From Frateuria soli (GTDB lineage: Bacteria > Pseudomonadota > Gammaproteobacteria > Xanthomonadales > Rhodanobacteraceae), in assembly GCF_021117385.1 (NCBI RefSeq), contig NZ_CP088252.1:3304001-3368000 (forward strand): 64,000 bases of DNA. The letters are read 5' to 3'. Each line of letters opens with the position of its first letter. Within the stretch, counting starts at the first letter, position 1. The notes under the pieces are model-generated. The model was not told where the DNA came from, made no database searches, and saw only the letters and a program-made list of their open reading frames with translations. Position numbers and translations under genes: made by a program. This document shows, piece after piece, positions 17,346 through 25,211 of the stretch.

Positions 17346-17411
17346 GATCGCGTGCCGGTGCCGTAATCGTGCCGATGGTCGAGCCGCCCGCATGACGCGC
17401 GCGTCAGCCGC

Positions 17412-18266
17412 TCAGGCCGGCAGTGCGGCGCCGTCGACCAGCTCGACCATGCGCGTGAAGCAGGCGTCCGAGCTGGCGTCGGCTGGCACGAAGCAGAACA
17501 CCGTGGCGCCATCGGCCTGGCCATCGCGGATCGGCAGGCGTGTCGAATGCACGCAGAAGTGGCCCAGCCGCGCGTCGTAGAGCGGCAGTTCCAGCGCCGA
17601 CAGCGGCGCGGTTTCCTGCTGTTCCCACAGGCCGGCGAACTCCGCGCTGGTCTGCACCAGCGCCTCGACCAGGTCGTCGAACCGCGGGTCGTCCGGGTGC
17701 GCGGCGTGGCTCATCCGGAAGATCGCCACCAGGTTGGCCACGCTGCGCATGAAGTGCGGCTGGTAGAGCACCCGCCGCGGCGGATGCATGAAGGCGTTCC
17801 ATACGTGGTTGCGCGCGAATGGTCCGCGCACCGCCTCGAAGTCGAACAGGAAGTCGGCGTAACGGTTGTAGGCGAGCAGGTCGAACAGCGGATCGAGCAC
17901 GAAGGCGGGGCCCTGGTAGCGCTCCAGCAAGCCCAGGATCGGCGCGGGCACCTGGATCCGCGCCGGCGCCGGCTCCGGTCGCGCAAGCCCGGCCAGCGCG
18001 AACAGGTAGGCCTCGTCGCTAGGCGACAGTGCCAGCGCGCGCGCGATGCGCGCCAGCGCGGCGGCCGAGACGTTGATCTGCCGGCCCTGCTCCAGCCACG
18101 TGTACCAGGTGAGTCCGACATCGGCGAGCGCGGCGACTTCCTCGCGCCGCAGGCCGGGCGTCAGCCGGCGCTGCCCCCGCGGCAGGCCGACGGCTTCGGG
18201 TGCCAGCGCCGCGCGCCGCGCGCGCAGGAAAGCCTTCAACTCGATGCGTTGCATGCGCGTGCTCAT
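17412..18266 (-). CDS. XRE-family regulator with MmyB-like ligand-binding domain
   Basis: The 284-aa protein has an N-terminal helix-turn-helix of the Cro/CI type (residues 8-85; the GLRREEVAALADVGLTWYTWLEQGR segment is the family's typical HTH). Then comes a MmyB-like PAS-type ligand-binding domain (about 105-270: AFVLDPLFDLLAYNRYADFLF, GHFCVHSTRLPIRDG). Members are putative sensors of small hydrophobic molecules, and their targets are often adjacent dehydrogenases; none is adjacent here. ATG 18266 gives the usual MxxRxxxLxxFLRARR N-terminus. Confidence 0.9.
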   Translation of the reverse strand: MSTRMQRIELKAFLRARRAALAPEAVGLPRGQRRLTPGLRREEVAALADVGLTWYTWLEQGRQINVSAAALARIARALALSPSDEAYLFALAGLARPEPAPARIQVPAPILGLLERYQGPAFVLDPLFDLLAYNRYADFLFDFEAVRGPFARNHVWNAFMHPPRRVLYQPHFMRSVANLVAIFRMSHAAHPDDPRFDDLVEALVQTSAEFAGLWEQQETAPLSALELPLYDARLGHFCVHSTRLPIRDGQADGATVFCFVPADASSDACFTRMVELVDGAALPA

Positions 18267-18526
18267 CGTGAGCCCCGGAAGAGGACGGGTGGTAGTGGGG
18301 GTACCAGCAGTATCGGCTGCCTGCCCATGGTAACCGCCGCTGGCTAAGGTTGCGTGCCCGCGTACGTGCCTGGTGCGCGGACTCGTCGCGGAGCCCCCAT
18401 CCGTCGGCCACATCCGGACGCTGTCACGTTGCCGCCTGTTGCCGCGTCCTGCGTGCGAGGGTCAGCCCTTCTGTTCAAGCGCTCGACCGGGGCTGTCCGG
18501 ATCATGTCCCACCCAAGGAGATCGGC

Positions 18527-18775
18527 ATGTCGCTCATCACTCCGCCACCCGCCGCGCCCGATACCGACGCGCTCGTCGATTTCGTGGTGCATGCCCAACT
18601 CATGCTCGACCCGGCCACGCCCGAGCCGGTGCGCTGCCAGGCCGAACCGCGGCTGCTCGCGCTGCTGCCCACGCTGCAGGCATTGGGCGTGTTCGACCTG
18701 TTCACTCTCCGCGACCCGGCGCTGGCCTCGCTGGTGCGCGACGAACTGGCGGCACGCCAGGCACGCGCAGCCTGA
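18527..18775 (+). CDS. Hypothetical 82-aa protein
   Basis: ATG 18527 is preceded by AAGGAG at 6 nt spacing, which supports translation. The product is mostly helical, with an acidic first half and the leucine-rich segment LLALLPTLQALGVFDLFTL. There is no signal peptide, cysteine cluster or membrane span. I do not recognise a family. It lies 73 bp upstream of marR on the same strand, but the marR promoter lies in that gap, so co-transcription is not required. Confidence 0.7.
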   Translation: MSLITPPPAAPDTDALVDFVVHAQLMLDPATPEPVRCQAEPRLLALLPTLQALGVFDLFTLRDPALASLVRDELAARQARAA

Positions 18776-18808
18776 CCCTTGCCAGAACAAATGCCGTCGT
18801 CTTGATAT

Positions 18809-18848
18809 TTGCCTTGACAATTATTCTTCCGGCAATAGAATGCGCGGC
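18809..18848 (+). promoter_or_regulatory. Sigma-70 promoter and probable operator of the marR-efflux operon
   Basis: A perfect -35 TTGACA (18814-18819) and a TAGAAT -10 (18836-18841) are separated by 16 bp. Transcription would start about 7 nt further on, at or next to the A of ATG 18849. Arms TTGCC (18809-18813) and GGCAA (18831-18835) form an inverted repeat bracketing the -35/spacer, a natural place for MarR autorepression. Confidence 0.7.
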
Positions 18849-19307
18849 ATGGTCAAGGAACCGCTCGCTCATCCCGCATCCGAGGAAAGCCTCGGCGTCC
18901 TGCTCGGACTGGTGCGTTCGGAGATCGTGCGTGCGATGGAAGCGGAGCTGGCGGCGCTGGGCGTGGACCTGCGCTTCAACCAGTTCCTGATCCTCAAGCG
19001 GCTCGCCCGGCTCGGCCCGATGACGGCCTCGGAACTGGCGCGTTCCATCGAACTCGATGGTGGCGCCATGACACGGCAGCTCGATCATCTGGAGGCCCGC
19101 GGCTACCTGCGCCGATGCCCGCACGCACAGGATCGCCGCGCCCTGCGCATCGAGTTGACCGACCAGGGCGAAGCCCTGTGGCGGCAACTGACCGACTGCA
19201 ACGAGCGCGTGCTCGCCGCGGCGCAGCGCTCGCTCGGCGAAATCGAGCGCCGGCGCCTGCACGAATACCTCTCGCGCGTACTCCGCGCGCTGCGCGACAA
19301 AGACTGA
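18849..19307 (+). CDS. MarR-family transcriptional repressor of the adjacent efflux operon
   Basis: The 152-aa protein has a winged-helix core: TASELARSIELDGGAMTRQLDHLEARGYL is the HTH (about residues 58-86) and the wing holds RRCPHAQDRRALRIELTDQG. Helices at both ends should dimerise. It precedes genes for an outer-membrane factor, a fusion protein and a DHA2 permease, the common arrangement where MarR represses its own drug-efflux operon until a phenolic or lipophilic ligand binds. An ATG at 18840 is in frame but lies inside the -10 box, so 18849 is chosen. No Shine-Dalgarno precedes it, in keeping with a leaderless mRNA. Confidence 0.9.
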   Translation: MVKEPLAHPASEESLGVLLGLVRSEIVRAMEAELAALGVDLRFNQFLILKRLARLGPMTASELARSIELDGGAMTRQLDHLEARGYLRRCPHAQDRRALRIELTDQGEALWRQLTDCNERVLAAAQRSLGEIERRRLHEYLSRVLRALRDKD

Positions 19308-19329
19308 CCCTTACCCGGAACCCGACACC

Positions 19330-20793
19330 ATGCGTCTGCAACTCCTTGCGGCGGCCACCGCACTGACCCTCGTTCTGGCTGGTTGCGCCAGCAGCGGCGG
19401 GCTGCACCCGGACGGCAAGCTGCTCGATCCGTCCGCGCTGAAGGCCCGGCAGAGCCTCGGCGGCGCGCCGCTCACGTCGGCCGCCTGGCCGGATGAGGCA
19501 TGGTGGAGCGGGCTGGGCGATGCGCAGCTCGATACGCTGATCACCGAGGCGTTGGCCGGCAATCCGGGCCTGGCCGCGGCCGACGCACGCGCGCGCGCCG
19601 CACAGGCGGCCGCCGGCATCGCCGATGCCGCGCGCAAGCCGCAAGTGGGGCTTGGCGCCAGTGTGGCCGGCGCCAAGCCGCCGTCAGGCCTGCTCGGCGA
19701 TAACGCGCACTTCTCGGTCGCCAAGTACGGCTACCTCAGCTTCACCTGGGGCCTGGACCTTTGGGGCGGCCAGCGCGCCGCCTGGGAGGCCGCACTGGGA
19801 CAGGCCCGCGCGAACGAGGTCGAGGCGCGTGCGGCGCGCATCGAGCTTTCGGGCAATGTCGCCCGCGCCTACGCGCAGCTGGGCTATGCGTTTGCCCGGC
19901 ACGACCTGGCGCAGGCCGAACTCGAGCGCGCTTCGAAGGCACGCGAGCTGGCCGCCCAGCGTGTCCACGCCGGCCTCGACAGCCAGCTGCAGCTCAAGCA
20001 GGGCGATGCCGAGCTGGCCACCGCCGAGCAGCAACTGGCGGTCGCCCAGCGTGCCATCGACGCGGCCCGCTCCGCGCTGGCGGTGCTGCTCGGCAAGGGT
20101 CCTGACCGCGGGCTGGATATCGCCCGGCCGCAGCCGCTGACGCCCGACGCGCTGGCGGTGCCAGCCGATCTGCCGGTCGAACTGGTCGGCCATCGCGCCG
20201 ACCTGGTCGCCGCGCGCTGGCGGGTCGAGGCCGCCGGGCATGACATCGCCGCTGCCCGGACCGAGTTCCTGCCCAACGTCAAGCTGGGCGCCATGGGCGG
20301 CCTGCTCGCGATGGGCGGCAACCCGCTGCTGCGCGCCTCCTCGCTGTTCTATCAGGTCGGGCCGTCCCTGAGCCTGCCGATCTTCGATGGCGGCCGCCTG
20401 CGCGCCAACCTCGCCGGCAAGGATGCGCAGTACGACCTCGCCGTGGCGCAATACAACCAGACCTTGGTCGGCGCACTCAACGAGGTGGCCGACGACTACG
20501 CCGCGCAACAGTCGCTGGTGATCCAGGTCCAGGCGCAGCAGCGTGCACTGGATGCAGCCAGCGACGCCTGGCGCCTGGCCGAACAGCGCTACCGCGCCGG
20601 CGTGGGCAGCTACCTCGAGGCGCTCAGCGTGCGCCAGCAGCTGCTCGTCGCCGAACAGCGCATGGCCGCGCTCAAGGCGCAACAGGTCGACCTTTCCGTG
20701 CAGCTGATCCAGGCCCTCGGCGGTGGCTACCGTCCCGAAGCGACCGCCGGCCAGCAGACGGCCTCCACTCCTTCCACCCCTGCTCATTCCTAA
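19330..20793 (+). CDS. Outer-membrane efflux lipoprotein, NodT/OprM family
   Basis: The 487-aa protein starts with a lipoprotein signal (lipobox LAGC, Cys19). It has two homologous TolC-type repeats: long amphipathic helices around residues 60-230 and 270-450, for example ARAYAQLGYAFARHDLAQAELE, where the outer-membrane factor barrel strands and hairpins are expected. It should form the exit duct of the tripartite pump with the two following genes. The start lies 22 nt after marR and the gene is part of that operon. Confidence 0.92.
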   Translation: MRLQLLAAATALTLVLAGCASSGGLHPDGKLLDPSALKARQSLGGAPLTSAAWPDEAWWSGLGDAQLDTLITEALAGNPGLAAADARARAAQAAAGIADAARKPQVGLGASVAGAKPPSGLLGDNAHFSVAKYGYLSFTWGLDLWGGQRAAWEAALGQARANEVEARAARIELSGNVARAYAQLGYAFARHDLAQAELERASKARELAAQRVHAGLDSQLQLKQGDAELATAEQQLAVAQRAIDAARSALAVLLGKGPDRGLDIARPQPLTPDALAVPADLPVELVGHRADLVAARWRVEAAGHDIAAARTEFLPNVKLGAMGGLLAMGGNPLLRASSLFYQVGPSLSLPIFDGGRLRANLAGKDAQYDLAVAQYNQTLVGALNEVADDYAAQQSLVIQVQAQQRALDAASDAWRLAEQRYRAGVGSYLEALSVRQQLLVAEQRMAALKAQQVDLSVQLIQALGGGYRPEATAGQQTASTPSTPAHS

Positions 20794-20802
20794 GGCTTCT
20801 CC

Positions 20803-21996
20803 ATGTCCAGCCAGCCTGCTTCCCAACCCAACGGCGCCGCTCCCGCGCCGGCCGCGAAGAACAAGCGCGGATTCCTGCTGCGCGCGCTCGGCGTGGTGGT
20901 GCTGCTCGCCCTGATCGGCTGGGGCCTGTGGTACTACTTCGACGGCCGCTGGTACGAAGGCACCGACGACGCCTACGTCAACGGCAACATCGTGCAGATC
21001 ACCCCGCAGCTGCCGGGTACCGTGGTGTCGATCGGCGCCGACGACGGCGACCGCGTCAGGGCCGGCCAGGCGCTGATCAAGCTCGACCCGAGCAACGCGC
21101 AGGTCGCGCTGTCCGAGGCGAAGGCCAACCTCGCCAGCACCGTGCGCAAGGTGCGCGGCCTCTACAGCACCGTCAGCGGCGCGCAGGCGGACGTGGCCGC
21201 GCGCAAGGTGGCGGTGGCCAAGGCGCAGGCCGACTACGACCGCCGCCGCGATCTGGCCAAGTCCGGCGCGATCTCGGCCGAGGAACTGGCACATGCCCGC
21301 GACGCGCTGACCGCCGCGCAGAGTGCGCTCACCGCCGCCACGCAGCAGTACCAGACCAGCAAGGTGCTGGTCGACGATACCGTGGTCGCGTCGCATCCGG
21401 ACGTCCAGACGGCCGCGGCCAAGCTGCGCGCCGCCTACCTCGACGCCATGCGCACCACCATCGTCGCGCCGGTCGACGGCTACGTCGCCAAGCGCTCGGT
21501 GCAGCTGGGCCAGCGCGTCGCGCCGGGCACGCCGCTGATGGCGGTGGTCCCGCTCAACGAGGTCTGGATCGACGCCAACTTCAAGGAAACCCAGCTGACC
21601 GACATGCGCATCGGCCAGCCGGTGGAAATCCATGCCGACGTCTACGGCGGCGACGTGACCTACAAGGGCGTGGTGCAGAGCCTGGGCGTGGGCACCGGCA
21701 GCGCCTTCTCGCTGCTGCCGGCGCAGAACGCCACCGGCAACTGGATCAAGATCGTGCAGCGCGTGCCGGTGCGGGTCGTGTTCGCCGACCCGGGCCAGCT
21801 GGAGAAGCACCCGTTGCGGATCGGCCTGTCCACCGACGTGACGGTGAACCTGCACAACCAGCAGGGTCCGATGCTGGCGGTCGAGCCGCCCTCCAAGCCG
21901 GCCTTCAGCACCGACGTCTACGAGAAGCAGTTGCATCGGGCCGATGACCTGATCGCGTCGATCATCCACGCGAACATGGCCGGCCGCGGCAAGTAA
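20803..21996 (+). CDS. emrA: EmrA-type membrane fusion (periplasmic adaptor) protein
   Basis: The 397-aa protein has a cytoplasmic N-terminus rich in Ala/Pro, one membrane span (about residues 27-46) and then the HlyD-type periplasmic region. This has a lipoyl/barrel-sandwich half near 60-95 (TDDAYVNGNIVQITPQLPGTVVSI, listed as residues 56-79), a coiled-coil hairpin (about 105-215) and the second lipoyl half with TIVAPVDGYVAKRSVQLG. It links the DHA2 permease to the outer-membrane factor. It begins 9 nt after the upstream stop. Confidence 0.93.
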   Translation: MSSQPASQPNGAAPAPAAKNKRGFLLRALGVVVLLALIGWGLWYYFDGRWYEGTDDAYVNGNIVQITPQLPGTVVSIGADDGDRVRAGQALIKLDPSNAQVALSEAKANLASTVRKVRGLYSTVSGAQADVAARKVAVAKAQADYDRRRDLAKSGAISAEELAHARDALTAAQSALTAATQQYQTSKVLVDDTVVASHPDVQTAAAKLRAAYLDAMRTTIVAPVDGYVAKRSVQLGQRVAPGTPLMAVVPLNEVWIDANFKETQLTDMRIGQPVEIHADVYGGDVTYKGVVQSLGVGTGSAFSLLPAQNATGNWIKIVQRVPVRVVFADPGQLEKHPLRIGLSTDVTVNLHNQQGPMLAVEPPSKPAFSTDVYEKQLHRADDLIASIIHANMAGRGK

Positions 21997-22007
21997 TCCT
22001 TCCCCTT

Positions 22008-22081
22008 GTAGGGGCCCGCTTGCGGGCGATGCGTCTCGAGCCGCATCAGAGCAAAGGCATCGCCCGCGAGCGGGCTCCTAC
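22008..22081. repeat. REP-like inverted repeat, GTAGGAGC family, copy 3
   Basis: Arms GTAGGGGCCCGCTTGCGGGC (from 22008) and GCCCGCGAGCGGGCTCCTAC (to 22081) enclose about 28 nt. The copy sits inside the efflux operon, between emrA and emrB. It could therefore alter the relative stability or translation of the two cistrons. Confidence 0.82.
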
Positions 22082-22101
22082 ATCAGAGCGAATCCCCTGC
22101 G

Positions 22102-23625
22102 ATGACGACTCAATACCGTCCACCCGGCATGGCGATCACCACGATCGGCATTTCGCTGGCCACCTTCATGCAGGTGCTGGACACCACCATCGCCAACGTG
22201 TCGCTGCCGACCATCGCCGGCAACCTCGGCGTGAGCGTGAACCAGAGCACCTGGGTGATCACCTCCTTCGCCGTGAGCATGGCGATCTCGCTGCCGCTGA
22301 CCGGCTTCCTCACCCGCCGCTTCGGCGAGGTGAAGCTGTTCATATGGTGCACGCTGTTGTTCGCGCTCACCTCGTTCCTGTGCGGCGTATCGCAGAGCAT
22401 GGAGATGCTGATCCTGTTCCGCGCCATCCAGGGCGCGGTGGCCGGGCCGATGTACCCGATCACCCAGAGCCTGCTGATCTCGATCTACCCACCGGCCAAA
22501 CGCGGCATGGCGCTCGCGTTGCTGGCGATGGTCACGGTGGTGGCGCCGATCGCCGGCCCGATCCTGGGTGGCTGGATCACCGACAACTATTCGTGGCCGT
22601 GGATCTTCTTCATCAACGTGCCGATCGGCATCTTCGCCAGCGTGGTGGTGGGCAACCAGATGCGCGGGCGGGTGGACAGGACCGAGCGGCCCAAGGTGGA
22701 CTACGTCGGCCTGATCACGCTGATCATCGGCGTGGGCGCGCTGCAGGTGGTGCTGGACAAGGGCAATGACGAAGACTGGTTCAATTCCACCTTCATCATC
22801 GTCACCAGCATCGTCTCGGTGATTGCGCTGGCGATCTTCCTGATCTGGGAGCTGACCGACGAGGATCCGATCGTCGACCTCAAGCTTTTCCGGCACCGCA
22901 ACTTCACCTACGGCACGATCGCGCTGATCCTGGCCTACGCCGCGTTCTTCGCGATGAGCCTGCTGATGCCGCTGTGGCTGCAACGCAACCTCGGCTACAC
23001 CGCGACCTGGGCCGGCTACGCCACCGCACCGATCGGCGTGCTGCCGGTGCTGCTGACCTTCTTCGTGGGCAAGTTCGCGCCGAAGTTCGACCTGCGCGCG
23101 GTGGCCTCGGTCGCCTTCGTGGTGCTGGGCGTGACCTGCTTCATGCGCTCGGACTTCTACATCGGCGTGGACTTCTACCACGTGGCGCTGGTGCAGCTGA
23201 TCCAGGGCCTGGGCGTGGCGCTGTTCTTCATGCCGATCCTGACCATCCTGCTGTCGGACCTGCAGCAGAACGAGATCGCCTCCGGCTCGGGCCTGGCGAC
23301 GTTCCTGCGCACGCTGGGCGGCAGTTTCTCCGCGTCGATCACCACGCTGTTGTGGGAGCGGCGCGCAGTGGCGCACCACGAGCAACTGGTCGAGCACATC
23401 ACCGCCTACGACCCCGGCACGCGCGCGGCGATGGACTCGATGGGCGATCCGCAGAGCGCCGCGGCGCTGATCAACCAGATGGCGACCCAGCAGGGGTACC
23501 AGATCTCCTTCAACGAGATCTTCCATGTGCTGGGCTGGGTCTTCATCAGCCTGGTGCTGGTGATCTGGCTGACCCGGCCGCCGTTCCTCGCCAAGGCCGG
23601 ACCCGCGGCCGGCGGGGGCCACTGA
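22102..23625 (+). CDS. emrB: EmrB-type DHA2 major facilitator permease
   Basis: The 507-aa protein has fourteen predicted membrane helices. It shows the DHA2 motif in helix 1 (LATFMQVLDTTIANVSLPTIAG), motif A-like sequence after helix 2 (GFLTRRFGEVKLF), and motif C (VTVVAPIAGPILGGWITDN). Motif C is diagnostic for drug:H+ antiporters. With the adaptor and outer-membrane factor it forms an EmrAB-TolC-like pump exporting hydrophobic compounds. A REP-like palindrome separates it from emrA, and a strong terminator follows 1 nt after the stop. Confidence 0.94.
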   Translation: MTTQYRPPGMAITTIGISLATFMQVLDTTIANVSLPTIAGNLGVSVNQSTWVITSFAVSMAISLPLTGFLTRRFGEVKLFIWCTLLFALTSFLCGVSQSMEMLILFRAIQGAVAGPMYPITQSLLISIYPPAKRGMALALLAMVTVVAPIAGPILGGWITDNYSWPWIFFINVPIGIFASVVVGNQMRGRVDRTERPKVDYVGLITLIIGVGALQVVLDKGNDEDWFNSTFIIVTSIVSVIALAIFLIWELTDEDPIVDLKLFRHRNFTYGTIALILAYAAFFAMSLLMPLWLQRNLGYTATWAGYATAPIGVLPVLLTFFVGKFAPKFDLRAVASVAFVVLGVTCFMRSDFYIGVDFYHVALVQLIQGLGVALFFMPILTILLSDLQQNEIASGSGLATFLRTLGGSFSASITTLLWERRAVAHHEQLVEHITAYDPGTRAAMDSMGDPQSAAALINQMATQQGYQISFNEIFHVLGWVFISLVLVIWLTRPPFLAKAGPAAGGGH

Positions 23626-23626
23626 C

Positions 23627-23660
23627 GACGAAGGCGCCCGTGGGCGCCTTCGTCTTTCTT
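23627..23660 (+). terminator. Rho-independent terminator of the efflux operon
   Basis: A perfect 13-bp stem (GACGAAGGCGCCC with GGGCGCCTTCGTC) around a 2-nt GT centre is followed by TTTCTT. It begins just after the emrB stop codon. Confidence 0.92.
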
Positions 23661-23729
23661 GCAGGCGGGGCTTCAGCCCACCGTCGCAGCATGCCGGGAG
23701 CCCCGAAGGCGGGCTGAAGCCCGCCCTGC
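23661..23729. repeat. GGGCTTCAGCCC-family inverted repeat, copy 1
   Basis: Arms GCAGGCGGGGCTTCAGCCC (23661-23679) and GGGCTGAAGCCCGCCCTGC (23711-23729) pair with one offset. The left arm abuts the T-run of the emrB terminator and the right arm ends 11 nt before the stop of the convergent PagL-like gene. Related copies are at 45467 and 60061. Confidence 0.8.
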
Positions 23730-23739
23730 GCGGGTGTGT

Positions 23740-24267
23740 TCAAAGATCGAATCCGACGCCGACCAGCGCCATCGTCTCGCCGCGGTTGGGCCCGTTGAGG
23801 CCGCCATTGGAAACGTGGCGCAGCTGGAAGCTCAGGTGCTCGCCCTGCCAGCCCAGCGTGCTGACGAACTGGTAGTGGCTCGACAGCGCCTGGGTGGTGT
23901 GGTTGATACCGGCCAGCTGGAAGCTGAAAAACAGCGGGCGGTACCAGGCATCCGGCGCGCCATAGTGGAAGCGGGCGCCGCCCGCCAGCAGCGCCACCGA
24001 CGGACCGGCATCGAACCGGGCCCCGCGATAGCGGCCCACGTCGCGGCCGTCGATCCAGCCGGCGAGGATCTCCGGGGACCAGTCCAGCCGGCTGTTGCCG
24101 ATCGTGTGCGGCGCGAACGTCACTTCGACGAACGCCGCGTTGGCGCCATGGTTGTCCATGTAGCTGCGCCCGCCCTGCACTTCCAGGTGGGCGGCGGCCG
24201 CGGGCAGGGCGGCGGAGGCGAGGAGCAGCGTCAGCGCCCCGCGCAGGCGCGAAGGAGGGTGGAGCAT
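23740..24267 (-). CDS. pagL: PagL-like lipid A 3-O-deacylase (acyloxyacyl hydrolase)
   Basis: The 175-aa protein has a signal peptide (cut near AAAA/HLEV, residue 26) and a short beta-barrel of about eight strands ending in Leu (GVGFDL). The catalytic His-Ser pair of PagL is visible as His151-Val-Ser153 in LRHVSNGG, with Glu164 (RGETM) close to the position of the third catalytic residue. PagL enzymes remove the 3-position acyl chain of lipid A in the outer membrane. ATG 24267 is preceded by AAAGGG. It is divergent from the DUF2239 gene. Confidence 0.85.
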   Translation of the reverse strand: MLHPPSRLRGALTLLLASAALPAAAAHLEVQGGRSYMDNHGANAAFVEVTFAPHTIGNSRLDWSPEILAGWIDGRDVGRYRGARFDAGPSVALLAGGARFHYGAPDAWYRPLFFSFQLAGINHTTQALSSHYQFVSTLGWQGEHLSFQLRHVSNGGLNGPNRGETMALVGVGFDL

Positions 24268-24477
24268 GGGGAACCCTTTTTGAACGGGAGTTTGTGTACT
24301 GAATAGTCTAATTTTGTCTCGTCGCCAGCGGGTGAAGCGTGCCGTGCCGGCTGGCGAACACTGCGTACCGCGCATCGCAACAGTCTTGGCGGCGCCCGGG
24401 ACGTGTGTGGTGGCTGTCGGGACGCGGCGGTTTTGCTCTCGTCGAGGCAGGCGCGGCCGGGCCGCGGGGGACGGCGA

Positions 24478-24512
24478 TTGACGTTCGCATTTGATCCGGG
24501 TAAAAATTCGCC
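24478..24512 (+). promoter_or_regulatory. Promoter placed for a leaderless DUF2239 transcript
   Basis: TTGACG (24478-24483) and TAAAAA (24501-24506) are 17 bp apart. A start site 6-7 nt after the -10 falls on the A of ATG 24513. No Shine-Dalgarno exists before that ATG (the preceding bases are ATTCGCC). Confidence 0.55.
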
Positions 24513-25091
24513 ATGACGACTCATGCCAGCGCCACCTGCACCGCCTTCGACGGCCACCGCCTGCTCGCCTCCGGCTCCGCCGACGAGGTGGCGCTGGCGG
24601 TCAAGCGCGCACACGACACCGGCGCCGCCGGTCCCCTGCTGGTGTTCGACGACCGCAGCGGTCGCCCGGTGGAATTCGACTTGCGCGGCAGCGAGGCCGA
24701 GGTGCAGGCGCGCCTGCAGCCCGCGCCCGCCTCCGCGCGCGGGCCCGGCCGGCCGCGGCTGGGCGTGACGGCACGCGAGGTCACCCTGCTGCCGCGCCAT
24801 TGGGACTGGTTGTCGTCGCAGCCTGGCGGCGCCTCGGGGGTGCTGCGCCGGCTGGTGGAGCAGGCCAGCCGCAATGGAGACGCCGCGCAACGCTGGCGCG
24901 AGTCGGCCGAATCGGTCGATCGCTTCATGCTGGCGATGACCGGCAACCTGCCCGGCCACGAGGAAGCCAGCCGTGCGTTCTGGCAGGGCGAGCGCGAACG
25001 CTTCGCCGCACTCACCGCTGGCTGGCCGGCCGACGTGCGCAACCACCTGCGCCACCTCGCCGCGATCGCGTGGGACGACGCCGGGCGCTGA
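24513..25091 (+). CDS. DUF2239 family protein
   Basis: The 192-aa cytoplasmic protein opens with TCTAFDGHRLLASG and LLVFDDRSGRPVEFDLRGS, which match the DUF2239 profile as I know it. A GRPRLGVTAREVTLLPRHWDWL segment follows (about residues 78-99), which is reminiscent of a DNA-binding helix preceded by a basic hook (GPGRPRLG). The C-terminal half is helical. The family's role is not established; the basic patch hints at nucleic-acid contact, but that is inference. It appears to be transcribed leaderless. Confidence 0.8.
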   Translation: MTTHASATCTAFDGHRLLASGSADEVALAVKRAHDTGAAGPLLVFDDRSGRPVEFDLRGSEAEVQARLQPAPASARGPGRPRLGVTAREVTLLPRHWDWLSSQPGGASGVLRRLVEQASRNGDAAQRWRESAESVDRFMLAMTGNLPGHEEASRAFWQGERERFAALTAGWPADVRNHLRHLAAIAWDDAGR

Positions 25092-25211
25092 CCGGGCTCG
25101 GAGTTTCCGCTCACCCCGGAGTGCTGCGGCGTCCCCCGCTCGCGCCTCGCCCCGGGGCGGGGTGCAGTGAAGTCGAAGCAGCGCTCCTTGCGCTCAGGGC
25201 GAGCGGCGGGA

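Noticed and set aside
18840..18848. Earlier in-frame ATG for marR
   Set aside because: It lies inside the -10 element of the only good promoter, so it would not be in the transcript.
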